The notes under the pieces: generated by a model | What the model was told of the DNA's origin: nothing | Databases searched by the model: none | What the model saw: only the letters and a program-made list of their open reading frames with translations | NCBI GenBank assembly: GCA_947457565.1 | Contig: CANGWH010000006.1 | Span: 1 to 50,552, forward strand | DNA: 50,552 nucleotides | Direction of reading: 5' to 3' | Source of the DNA: Flavobacteriales bacterium | Lineage (GTDB): Bacteria > Bacteroidota > Bacteroidia > NS11-12g > UBA955 | Made by a program: the position numbers and the translations under genes | In this document: in pieces, positions 1-8,861 of the stretch | Position numbering within the stretch: position 1 is the stretch's first letter | How the letters are laid out: every line of letters starts with the position of its first letter

Positions 1-746
1 CCTTGCTTGATGTCGTTGTACTTGTAAATCTGCCACACCTCCAAGTTGTATCGGGCCGCCAATTGTTCTGGGGTCTCACCGGGTTTCGCCATAATCGCCG
101 GTATCCCATTAACGTCCGATGCCGCCTTAGTTGTGGTAGAAGGCGTGTAAAAGTCTTCCCCCATAACCACCATAGAATCGTACATCGCCAACCGATATTT
201 TTCGATAACCCCAATTAATAAATTCCCGTACGAAGGATTGGTAGCATAACCGGCTTCACGCAACCCGTTGGCCCAATTTTTATAATCGGTAGACGCCAAC
301 TCAAACAATTTTGCATACCGCTTGCTTTCGTATAAAAACAAGGAATGATCTCGGTAACTCTCGTTGGCGGTTAAATACCCGCGAAAACACTCGTCCTTGG
401 CATCATCATCGGCCAAACAAAATCTGCCCGTCCACGTTGATCGGCACTTTATTCCAAAATGATTATTGCATTCTTTAGCCAATTTACTGTTGCCCGAGGC
501 GCTTTCTAAAATCCCTTGACCCAAGGTAATGGATGCTGGAATCCCGTAAGCTTTCATCTCCACCATCGCCGCCAGTTTAAAACTGTCGATATAGGACCGT
601 GTAGTCATCTTGGGCTTAATGGCCGGTGCTGGTTCTGCCGGTGGATCCTGTTGTTTAATGGTTTGTTGGGCAAAACTATCGACAAAAAAGCTGCCTCCTA
701 AGACTAAAAAACACAATGCCAATCGGCCCCCTGATTTAAATTCCAT
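1..746 (-). CDS. Glucosaminidase-family peptidoglycan hydrolase with C-terminal LysM-like segment, partial at window edge
   Basis: Manual minus-strand translation from ATG at 746: MEFKSGGRLALCFLVLGGSFFVDSFAQ...IPASITLGQGILESASGNSKLAKECNNHFGIKC..., then in-frame GETPEQLAARYNLEVWQIYKYNDIKQ (LysM-like). Runs off the left edge, so it is missing from the ORF track. Confidence 0.85.
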   Translation of the reverse strand, partial: MEFKSGGRLALCFLVLGGSFFVDSFAQQTIKQQDPPAEPAPAIKPKMTTRSYIDSFKLAAMVEMKAYGIPASITLGQGILESASGNSKLAKECNNHFGIKCRSTWTGRFCLADDDAKDECFRGYLTANESYRDHSLFLYESKRYAKLFELASTDYKNWANGLREAGYATNPSYGNLLIGVIEKYRLAMYDSMVVMGEDFYTPSTTTKAASDVNGIPAIMAKPGETPEQLAARYNLEVWQIYKYNDIKQ

Positions 747-905
747 CGCCTTCAAACCTCAAAAATACTTACAACTTTTCAGAGTATTGGAAAAGGTTAT
801 CAAGCGTCCTACCTATCGAACAATTTTCTATGCACAACGGATTCCAACAACTTTGGTGCTTTGGCCGCACAAACTTTAGGGAAAATAACCGATTTTTGTA
901 AAACG

Positions 906-3077
906 ATGCTAAAACGATTCGCATTTTTATTCGCTCTAGTAACTGGAATAATCAGCCTGCAAGCAGCGGGATTCCCTAAACCCTCTTTCACGGCAAGCTT
1001 CTCCAAAAACAATGCAAAAGCCGGAGATATCGTTGAACTAATTATTCGATTTGATGTTGCCGCTGGATTTCACGTGTACAGCGAAAAATCCGATTGCCCT
1101 GAAGATGATGGACCGATTCGTGCTTCCATCGATTTTACGCCCAATGCAACCTATCAGTTGGTGGGTAAATTCTACGGTGTGGGTGATAAAATGGTTAAAG
1201 AAACCGAAGTCTTCAACTGTGCAACGGGTGAATTTACCAGCAAAGGCGAATTCAGACAAAAAGTAAAAGTATTGAAAGCCATTCCTGCCGGTGGAATTGA
1301 AATGATCTTCAACGGACAGATTTGTAACGAAGGCGGTTGCGATAATATTAGAAATGTTAAAATAAGCAGCCCAGCACTAGCAGTTACCGGCAGCATTGCC
1401 GCGCCTGTTGTACCTGCAACCAATGGATCAGATCCAACCAAGAATAGCGATCCAACCCCAAGCAGCCCCAATTCTTCAGAAAATTCACAAAGTCCAGAAA
1501 CCCTTTCCAATACCCCAGCAACCGCTAGCACTGCAGGTGTAACTACTGATGCGGCTTACAAAACCTGGAAATCAGGAGAAAAAAAGATGTTTACCGGCAA
1601 ATCCGTAAAAGACGGTAATGCCAACGAAGACGGCGAAAGCTATTGGGGATTGTTTTTGCTCGCTTTCATTAGTGGATTAGCCGCGTTGCTAACCCCTTGC
1701 GTATTCCCAATGATCCCCATGACGGTGGCCTTTTTCATCAAAAGCAACAACAACCGTGGGGCAGCCATCCGCGATGCCTCGGTTTTCGCCTTATCCATCA
1801 TCGCTATTTATACCATTTTAGGCACCATTACCGCCATGGTATTTGGCCCACAAGCCGCCAATTGGTTAAGCACCCATTGGATTCCCAATATTTTCTTCAC
1901 CGTAATTTTCTTGGTATTTGCCGCTAGTTTCTTCGGTGCCTTTGAAATCGTTTTACCCGCTTGGATTGTGAACAAAATGGATTCTAAATCCAACGGTGGC
2001 GGAATTGCAGGTTCCTTTTTTATGGCAATCACCATAGCCTTAGTATCGTTTTCTTGTACCGGTCCTATCGTAGGCACCGTTTTGGTTGAAGCGGTTCATG
2101 GAGGCGCTGGAAGACCCATCATCGGAATGTTTGGCTTCTCCTTGGCCTTCGCCCTGCCCTTCGGTTTACTCGCCATGTTCCCAAACCTGATGAAAAACTT
2201 GCCCAAATCGGGTGGCTGGTTGAACAGCGTTAAGGTGGTTCTCGGATTTATTGAAGTAGCTTTTGCCTTGAAATTCTTAAGCATTCCCGATCAAACCTAC
2301 CACTGGGGTATACTGGATAGAGAAATTTACTTGTCGATTTGGATCGTTATTTTCTTCCTACTCGGCTTATACCTGCTGGGCAAACTTAAATTCCCTCACG
2401 ATTCCGATGTTCCTCATGTGAGTATTCTTCGATTGTTCTTGGCTATCGCATCCTTCTCCTTCGTAGTCTACATGCTCCCTGGAATGTGGGGCGCTCCGTT
2501 AAAAGGCCTTGCCGGTTACATGCCTCCGTTGTCCACCCAAGATTTTAACAGCAATTTAAAAGCATCCAAATCCGGCGAAGGGAACATCGCCAATCCCCCA
2601 AGTTACACCAATAGCAAATTGCATATCCCCCATGATATTGCTGGCTATTTCGATTACGATGAAGCACTGGCCGCCGCAAGGACATTGAATAAGCCCTTGT
2701 TTATCGATTTCACCGGACATGGCTGTGTGAATTGTAGAAAAATGGAAGAGAAAGTTTGGTCCGATCCCAGCATAATGAAACTGCTAAAAGAAGACTTCGT
2801 AGTGGTGAGTTTGTATGTAGATGATAAAAGCATCGCCCTGCCTGCCAATCAGCACTTCACTACCCCTTCTGGGCAAAAAATCTCCATGTTAAGCGATAAA
2901 AATGCCTACATCGAAGAAACCTATTTCGGTCAAACTACACAGCCCCTGTACTGCATTATAGATGGCAACGAGCAATTATTAGAACAACCCTTGGGCGCCG
3001 ATTATTTCCAGTTTAAAATAGAGCCTTTCCGCAACTTCTTAACCAACGGAAAGAAGAATTTTAATCTAAATAAATAA
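906..3077 (+). CDS. dsbD: Thiol:disulfide interchange protein DsbD-like (N-terminal periplasmic domain, multi-TM core, C-terminal thioredoxin-like domain with CVNC)
   Basis: ORF 861..3077; likely start ATG 906 (MLKRFAFLFALVTG signal peptide). LLTPCVFPMIPMTVAFF membrane motif and FIDFTGHGCVNCRKMEEKVW. Confidence 0.9.
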   Translation: MLKRFAFLFALVTGIISLQAAGFPKPSFTASFSKNNAKAGDIVELIIRFDVAAGFHVYSEKSDCPEDDGPIRASIDFTPNATYQLVGKFYGVGDKMVKETEVFNCATGEFTSKGEFRQKVKVLKAIPAGGIEMIFNGQICNEGGCDNIRNVKISSPALAVTGSIAAPVVPATNGSDPTKNSDPTPSSPNSSENSQSPETLSNTPATASTAGVTTDAAYKTWKSGEKKMFTGKSVKDGNANEDGESYWGLFLLAFISGLAALLTPCVFPMIPMTVAFFIKSNNNRGAAIRDASVFALSIIAIYTILGTITAMVFGPQAANWLSTHWIPNIFFTVIFLVFAASFFGAFEIVLPAWIVNKMDSKSNGGGIAGSFFMAITIALVSFSCTGPIVGTVLVEAVHGGAGRPIIGMFGFSLAFALPFGLLAMFPNLMKNLPKSGGWLNSVKVVLGFIEVAFALKFLSIPDQTYHWGILDREIYLSIWIVIFFLLGLYLLGKLKFPHDSDVPHVSILRLFLAIASFSFVVYMLPGMWGAPLKGLAGYMPPLSTQDFNSNLKASKSGEGNIANPPSYTNSKLHIPHDIAGYFDYDEALAAARTLNKPLFIDFTGHGCVNCRKMEEKVWSDPSIMKLLKEDFVVVSLYVDDKSIALPANQHFTTPSGQKISMLSDKNAYIEETYFGQTTQPLYCIIDGNEQLLEQPLGADYFQFKIEPFRNFLTNGKKNFNLNK

Positions 3078-3215
3078 CGAATATCTCAACCTAATTCCAT
3101 AACGAAACAAACCATCTATTATCTAACCTGTTTCAAAGCAACAAAACTAACCCTGTTTAGACTACGATAAGCTTAAAAAACAATCCAAACTACTCCCTAT
3201 CTTTTTACCCACCGT

Positions 3216-3800
3216 ATGGAAAATACCCACGTAATCAAACAGCATTTTTTGGAAGCACAAGAAATCCTGATGCAATTCCTCAACGATGAACAGCAGATTC
3301 AGAATATATCGCTCGCTGCTGAAGCCATGATTACGGCGATAGAAAACGGCGGAAAAATTCTAAGCTGTGGGAACGGTGGAAGCCACTGCGATGCCATGCA
3401 CTTTGCCGAAGAACTTACAGGCCGATATCGAAACAACAGGCCTGGCATTGCTGCGATAGCTATTGCCGATCCATCGCATATTTCGTGTGTAGGTAATGAT
3501 TATGGCTACGATTTTATTTTTAGCAGATACGTAGAAGCTTTAGGCAAACCGGGCGACGTCTTGCTGGGAATTAGCACTTCCGGCAACAGTAAAAACATAG
3601 CAAACGCAATGGAATCAGCCAAATTAATCGGCATGACCACCATCGGTTTAACCGGTAAAGACGGTGGTTTAATCAAGGATTTGTCCGACATCGAAATCCG
3701 TGCGCCCTATTCAACCTACGCCGATAGGGCTCAGGAAATACATATCAAAGTAATTCACAGCCTCATCGATTCCATAGAAATTGGATTGGGATACCGATAA
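3216..3800 (+). CDS. gmhA: Phosphoheptose (sedoheptulose-7-phosphate) isomerase
   Basis: [33 protein letters not shown]...[42 protein letters not shown]-domain GmhA signature. Confidence 0.95.
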   Translation: MENTHVIKQHFLEAQEILMQFLNDEQQIQNISLAAEAMITAIENGGKILSCGNGGSHCDAMHFAEELTGRYRNNRPGIAAIAIADPSHISCVGNDYGYDFIFSRYVEALGKPGDVLLGISTSGNSKNIANAMESAKLIGMTTIGLTGKDGGLIKDLSDIEIRAPYSTYADRAQEIHIKVIHSLIDSIEIGLGYR

Positions 3801-3844
3801 ATCTGCACAATAATTTGGGAATATTCCCGTAATATTGTTGCCGC

Positions 3845-5080
3845 ATGAATTTTGTTGGAATCATTGGTTTCATTACCATTTTGGTGTTGGCATTTGCCCT
3901 ATCAAATAATAGAAAAGCCATTAATTATCGTACCGTTGGGGTTGGACTATTAATGCAAGTGTTATTGGCTGTATTTATTTTAAAAACCAGTTTAGGAAAA
4001 TCTGTATTTCTATATTTAGGGAAAATCGTACAGAAACTGTTGATGTTTTCCGATAAAGGGGCCGAATTTGTCTTTGGTCCGCTGGCACGTGATAAAGCCA
4101 TGGCCGACACTTTCGGTCAGAATTTCATTTTCTTCTTTCGCGTAATCCCCACCATCATCTTCGTGGCCGTTTTGGTGAAGATATTTTATCACTTGGGGGT
4201 ATTGCAATGGATCATCAAACAATTTGCGCGTTTCATGAACAAAACGATGCGGGTAAGTGGCAGCGAATCACTCAGCAACATTTCCTCCGCATTTGTAGGC
4301 CAAGTGGAAGCCCAGTTAATGATTGGACCTTATGTTAAAGGCATGACTATGAGCGAATTATTGGCGAGCATGAGCGGCTCCATGGCTTGTATTGCCGGTG
4401 GTGTTATGGCTACTTATATTGCATTGGGCATCGACGCCTCCAGCCTTCTAGCCGCTAGCATCATGGCTGCACCTGGGGCTTTAGTAATATCCAAAATCGT
4501 ATGGCCCGAAACCGAACCAAGTGAAACGGTTGGTGAAGTAAAATTAGAGGTAAAAAAAGAAAACGCCAACTTATTGGATGCCATCAGTCAAGGCGCCGCC
4601 GATGGTTTAGGTGTAGCGTTAAACGTGGTAGCTATGTTGATTGGATTTCTGGCATTGATTGCCTTTGTGGATTTTCTTTTGGGCCAAGCCGGCACATTAT
4701 TAGGAGTTTCACAACTTTCCCTGGAATGGGTATTGGGGTATGTCTTTTCAGGGTTTGCTTGGATTATGGGTGTCCCCACCAAAGATATTCATGCCGTAGG
4801 CGGACTAATGGGCACAAAACTGGTAGTTAATGAATTTGTAGGATATTTAAAATTAAAAGACATACAATCCAGTTTGCAACCCATCAGTGCAACCATCGCC
4901 ACCTTTGCCCTGTGTGGATTCGCAAATTTCAGTTCGATAGCCATTCAAGTTGGGGGTATCGGGAAAATAGCTCCAAGCAGAAGAACGGATTTGGCTAAAT
5001 TAGGATTTAAAGCATTGTTGGTTGGTACTTTAGCCAATTACATGAGCGCAACTATCGCCGGTTTGATGTTACAATTCTAG
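3845..5080 (+). CDS. NupC-type (CNT family) concentrative nucleoside transporter
   Basis: 411 aa multi-TM; SESLSNISSAFVGQVEAQLMIGPYVKGMTMSELLASMSGSMACIAGGVMATY and ALCGFANFSSIAIQVGGIG are CNT motifs. Confidence 0.92.
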   Translation: MNFVGIIGFITILVLAFALSNNRKAINYRTVGVGLLMQVLLAVFILKTSLGKSVFLYLGKIVQKLLMFSDKGAEFVFGPLARDKAMADTFGQNFIFFFRVIPTIIFVAVLVKIFYHLGVLQWIIKQFARFMNKTMRVSGSESLSNISSAFVGQVEAQLMIGPYVKGMTMSELLASMSGSMACIAGGVMATYIALGIDASSLLAASIMAAPGALVISKIVWPETEPSETVGEVKLEVKKENANLLDAISQGAADGLGVALNVVAMLIGFLALIAFVDFLLGQAGTLLGVSQLSLEWVLGYVFSGFAWIMGVPTKDIHAVGGLMGTKLVVNEFVGYLKLKDIQSSLQPISATIATFALCGFANFSSIAIQVGGIGKIAPSRRTDLAKLGFKALLVGTLANYMSATIAGLMLQF

Positions 5081-5220
5081 AGGATTGTCGCCTTCGCTCG
5101 AGGTCCATTCGTCCCTGGAGTTCAATTTTCTTATTCCCCATAAATCTTCCAGCTGAATTACCGTTAAAGTTTAATTAATTGATCTCTTCCCAAACGGTAT
5201 TGGTTTTGATCGAAGCACCA

Positions 5221-5670
5221 TCAACCAATTTCCACCCAAGCATTAACCCATCCTGCATCAAATTGGGCATTGAATTGCTTATAAAATTCAATAGCGGGGG
5301 TATTCCAGTCTAACACCTGCCACGATACGCGTTGATAATTTTTCTCTTGCGCGTACTGAATACATTGCTGCAGCAGCGCTCTACCTAAACCCCGCTGTCT
5401 ATATTCCTCTTGTACAATTAAATCCTCTAAGTATAAGGTTACTCCTTTCCACGTTGAGTACCTCAAATAGCAAATAGCCATCCCACGAACTTCATTATTC
5501 AATTCTGCTACCCAGGCGATAGCAACGGGAGATTCCGCAAATAGGGCCTGATGTAGGGTAATCTCGGTAGCAATAACTTCTTGGGGTGCTTTTTCGTATT
5601 CGGCTAATTCTACAATAAGCCTATGCATAGTAGTAACATCTGAGCTACGTGCATTACGAACATTAACCAT
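5221..5670 (-). CDS. GNAT family N-acetyltransferase
   Basis: LYLEDLIVQEEYRQRGLGRALLQQCIQYAQEKNYQRVSWQVLDWNTPAIEFYKQF: acetyl-CoA binding motif of SAT/diamine acetyltransferase-like proteins. Confidence 0.9.
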   Translation of the reverse strand: MVNVRNARSSDVTTMHRLIVELAEYEKAPQEVIATEITLHQALFAESPVAIAWVAELNNEVRGMAICYLRYSTWKGVTLYLEDLIVQEEYRQRGLGRALLQQCIQYAQEKNYQRVSWQVLDWNTPAIEFYKQFNAQFDAGWVNAWVEIG

Positions 5671-5734
5671 AAATAGAGTATTTAGTAAGGGGGAAGTAAA
5701 TCGATGGGGAGAGAGAAATCTTTAAACATCAAAA

Positions 5735-6109
5735 TTAGCGAATAGCTAACTTCAATGTTTTGGTGGCGTCGCCACTTTTAACTTGAACAAAATAAACGCC
5801 TTTGTCAAGCATTGCATCGGCTACATCGATGCGAATTCTACCCGAAGCATAATCATTCTTAGTTAAACCATAAGAATAGACTGTTTTACCTAAAACATCA
5901 TTAATAATGATACCGGCTTCTGGATATTGAGCTTCGGAAAACGACAAATTCACATAAAAGTGAGAGCCAGTAACGGGGTTGGGAGTCAATGAAAAAGAAG
6001 GTCCGGCTGCGGATACAGCGGCTGGCGGATTGTCCCCATTTTCTAGGGACTCAGCGCGCATTACTGAACTCAGTAACAACATTAACGCTATAGCCAGGAT
6101 TTTCTTCAT
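5735..6109 (-). CDS. Short secreted protein made almost entirely of a T9SS type A C-terminal sorting domain
   Basis: MKKILAIALMLLLSSVMRAES signal peptide, then SLTPNPVTGSHFYVNLSF...IIINDVLGKTVYSYGL...GVYFVQVKSGDATKTLKLAIR. Confidence 0.8.
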   Translation of the reverse strand: MKKILAIALMLLLSSVMRAESLENGDNPPAAVSAAGPSFSLTPNPVTGSHFYVNLSFSEAQYPEAGIIINDVLGKTVYSYGLTKNDYASGRIRIDVADAMLDKGVYFVQVKSGDATKTLKLAIR

Positions 6110-6123
6110 CAGCACAAAAGTAA

Positions 6124-6150
6124 TAAAAAAAGCGCTTGTTTCCAAGCGCT
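6124..6150 (-). terminator. Rho-independent terminator-like hairpin downstream of the small lipoprotein gene
   Basis: On minus strand AGCGCTTG-GAAA-CAAGCGCT followed by TTTTTT: perfect 8-bp stem, GAAA loop, T tract. Confidence 0.8.
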
Positions 6151-6176
6151 CTTAAAATTTCTTTTTAATTTAATGA

Positions 6177-6392
6177 TTAGTGAGCAGCAGGAGCAGCAGC
6201 AGGAGCAGCTACAGGAGCAGCAGCAGTGTTGCTATCGTTAGCGTTAGAATCATTAGCCATAGTATCTACAGGAGCAGCAACGTTTGAATCGTTGTTAGCA
6301 GTAGAATCACCAGGGGCAGTTTCAGTTCCGTTAGAACAAGCAGCGAAAGCAAATAAAGCAACAGCTGCAAATGCGAAAGAGATCTTTTTCAT
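6177..6392 (-). CDS. Small Ala/Asn/Pro-rich lipoprotein (71 aa)
   Basis: MKKISFAFAAVALFAFAACSNGTETAPGD: signal peptide with lipobox (FAAC), then NDSN/AAP low-complexity tail. Start at ATG 6392. Confidence 0.75.
   Translation of the reverse strand: MKKISFAFAAVALFAFAACSNGTETAPGDSTANNDSNVAAPVDTMANDSNANDSNTAAAPVAAPAAAPAAH
6181..6230. repeat. GCA/GGA trinucleotide-rich simple repeat within the small lipoprotein CDS
   Basis: gagcagcaggagcagcagcaggagcagctacaggagcagcagcag. Confidence 0.7.
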
Positions 6393-6421
6393 TTTTTTGT
6401 TTTTCCTATTTAAGTGTGGTG

Positions 6422-6452
6422 CAAAAATATATTGGAAATTACAAATAGCAAA
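6422..6452 (-). promoter_or_regulatory. Bacteroidota-type promoter of the small lipoprotein gene
   Basis: Minus strand TTTG-N19-TATTTTTG; the -33 element (6449-6452) lies at the edge of two long A tracts (6450-6469 on +). ATG is 29 nt downstream of the -7 box. Confidence 0.65.
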
Positions 6453-6593
6453 AAAAAAATAAAAAAAAATTTTATTGTCGCAAAAATTAGACAATCACAA
6501 GTAAATCAAGGGTTTAACAAGCACATAAAAGATATATTTCTATGCCGGTCCCCTATTTTTCAAACAAGTTTTATCCGATGTTGTTCCATAAAT

Positions 6594-8063
6594 ATGAAAA
6601 TCGCGGTAATCGGAGCCGGAGTAGGCGGCTTGGCAACAGCCATTGAACTGTCAAAAAAAGGTCATGAAATACATATTTTTGACAGTAGCAATAGCGCCGG
6701 CGGTAAATTAAAACAAATTCAATTAAGTAACTACCGATTTGATGCCGGCCCTTCTCTCTTTACGCAGCCGGATTGGATGTTATCCTTATTATCCCCCAAA
6801 CAAAAAGATAATTTTAAAATAATACAATTAGAAACAATTTGTAATTATTTTTTTGCAGACAAAACCAACTTTTCGGCACCATCCAATATTGAGAAGTTCA
6901 TTGCTACTGCCGGATTAACTTTCAAGGAAAACCCTAATAAAATAAGGCAGTATATACATAAATACAATAAAATTTATCAGATAACGAAACCCGTATTCCT
7001 AGAAAATTCATTGCATAAACTTAGTACCTATTTTTCTAAATCTGGAATTAGAGGAATTGTCAATCTTTGGAGAATCGACATGCTAAGAACCATGAATTCC
7101 GCCAATGAGACATTCTTTATCAACCCCAATTTGATTCAATTATTTAACCGTTACGGTACATATAATGGCTCCAACCCTTACAAAGCCCCGGCAACACTCA
7201 ATGTTATTCCACAATTAGAAATGTTGGATGGCGCCTTTTTACCGGCCCAAGGGATGTACAGCATCACCGAAACATTAGTAGCACAAGCGCTAGAAAATGG
7301 TGTTAACTTTCATTTCCAATCCAACGTCACCGCCATCAACTACCTTACCCCCAAGTATTTCTTTTCCAATAAAAAAAAGGTTACGGGTATAACTGTCAAT
7401 CACCAAACGCTGCCATTTGATGCCGTTGTAGCCAATGTAGATGCGAAACGTGTTTATAATCATCTGCTTAAACATCCCCTACCTGGTAAAATAAAAACTG
7501 CAGAAAATAGTTCCTCCGCGCTCATTTTCTACTGGGGCATAAAAAAAGAATTCCCGCAACTCGATGTACATAACATTCTTTTTAGCGATAATTATCCCAA
7601 AGAATTTGAACATATTTTCACCCACAAAGATTTGTACCAGGATCCAACCATTTATATCAATATAACGTCAAAACACTGCAAAGACGATGCACCTCCAGGC
7701 GGCGAAAACTGGTTTGTAATGATAAATACCCCGGCAAATTATGGTCAAAATTGGGAAGAATTAAGAAAATTTGCTCGTAAACAAATCATAGCAAAAATTA
7801 ATACGCGGTTTAATTGCGATTTGGAATCATTGATTGAAGTTGAAGATTATTTAGATCCAATTAGAATAGAAGAACGAACAGGCTCTAATCGAGGTAGTCT
7901 TTACGGAAGCTCGTCTAACCATAAGATGAGTGCCTTTTTTAGACAAGCCAACTTCTCTGCTGCCTTCAACGGACTTTACTTTTGTGGTGGCAGTGTGCAT
8001 CCCGGCGGTGGGATACCCTTATGTATACAAAGTGCAAAAATTGTAGCGAAGTGCATACAATAG
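6594..8063 (+). CDS. crtD: CrtI/CrtD-family FAD-dependent carotenoid desaturase (probably hydroxycarotenoid 3,4-desaturase type)
   Basis: MKIAVIGAGVGGLATAIELSKKGHEIHIFDSSNSAGGKL (Rossmann FAD motif), RYGTYNGSNPYKAPATLNVIPQLE, C-terminal GLYFCGGSVHPGGGIPLCIQSAKIVA. Next to a CruF-like gene. Confidence 0.75.
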   Translation: MKIAVIGAGVGGLATAIELSKKGHEIHIFDSSNSAGGKLKQIQLSNYRFDAGPSLFTQPDWMLSLLSPKQKDNFKIIQLETICNYFFADKTNFSAPSNIEKFIATAGLTFKENPNKIRQYIHKYNKIYQITKPVFLENSLHKLSTYFSKSGIRGIVNLWRIDMLRTMNSANETFFINPNLIQLFNRYGTYNGSNPYKAPATLNVIPQLEMLDGAFLPAQGMYSITETLVAQALENGVNFHFQSNVTAINYLTPKYFFSNKKKVTGITVNHQTLPFDAVVANVDAKRVYNHLLKHPLPGKIKTAENSSSALIFYWGIKKEFPQLDVHNILFSDNYPKEFEHIFTHKDLYQDPTIYINITSKHCKDDAPPGGENWFVMINTPANYGQNWEELRKFARKQIIAKINTRFNCDLESLIEVEDYLDPIRIEERTGSNRGSLYGSSSNHKMSAFFRQANFSAAFNGLYFCGGSVHPGGGIPLCIQSAKIVAKCIQ

Positions 8064-8184
8064 CCTATCGGGGTTAATAAAAAAGAACCCACAATACTTA
8101 TCTTTTCCAATATTACGTCGAAATTTGTCCTTGTTTTGCATGCCTTGGGCATTTCATAGAATCTCCATAATTACAGCAACCATA

Positions 8185-8829
8185 ATGAACACCGTTGAAA
8201 ATAGATTTATTGCCATCATTTGCATTATTTATTCCGTTGGAGTGTTAGGCTTTTTAATCCCTTCTTTAAATCCTCTGTTTCTTAAATTAACCCCATTCAA
8301 CCTTATTGGGGCCTTCGTTATTGCGTGGGTATTTCACAGAAAATGGGAAGCAAAATTTGTTATGCTTATCCTAACCGCTGGTATCTTAGGGTTCTTTATT
8401 GAGTATGCTGGGGTGAAAACAGGAGTAATATTCGGTAACTACCACTACGGAAAAACCTTGGGGTTCGGTTGGCAAGGTATTCCTTACTTGATTGGGTTAA
8501 ACTGGGCCGCCCTCGTGTTTTTTACCGGAGCCATGGTCTCAGGTAGAATTACCAACCCATGGCTTGCGGCACTGGCAGCCGCTGCGTTAATGACTATCTA
8601 CGACTTTTTCATGGAACCAGTGGCCATGCGTTACGACTTCTGGCAATGGGAAAAAGGAATAATTCCCTTGAAAAATTACATTGCATGGTTTATGATTTCC
8701 TTTGGGATGCACGGATTAATCAATAGCAATGTTAAACCTGCAAAAAACAGGATGGCAGCTGCCATGTATCTTATCCAATTAGGTTTTTTTATCCTACTTT
8801 TCGTTTGGATAAAACTGATAGGCGACTAA
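8185..8829 (+). CDS. cruF: CruF-like carotenoid biosynthesis membrane protein (carotenoid 1',2'-hydratase family)
   Basis: Multi-TM; GFFIEYAGVKTGVIFGNYHYGKTLGFGWQGIPYLIGLNWAALVFFTG...IYDFFMEPVAMRYDFWQW is typical of the CruF/DUF422 family. Start at ATG 8185 preferred over 8125. Confidence 0.75.
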   Translation: MNTVENRFIAIICIIYSVGVLGFLIPSLNPLFLKLTPFNLIGAFVIAWVFHRKWEAKFVMLILTAGILGFFIEYAGVKTGVIFGNYHYGKTLGFGWQGIPYLIGLNWAALVFFTGAMVSGRITNPWLAALAAAALMTIYDFFMEPVAMRYDFWQWEKGIIPLKNYIAWFMISFGMHGLINSNVKPAKNRMAAAMYLIQLGFFILLFVWIKLIGD

Positions 8830-8861
8830 AAAAGCACTACTAACCTTAACCCTCCTGCTAC

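Noticed and set aside
3-879. Plus-strand ORFs at 3, 516 and 610
   Set aside because: Lie opposite the glucosaminidase gene, which translates cleanly on the minus strand.
1172-1531. 119-aa minus-strand ORF
   Set aside because: Antisense to the low-complexity linker and N-terminal domain of DsbD.
6181-6230. Clustered GCAGCAGGA repeats as a possible CRISPR or regulatory array
   Set aside because: Simple trinucleotide repeats encoding an Ala/Pro tail; no spacer structure.
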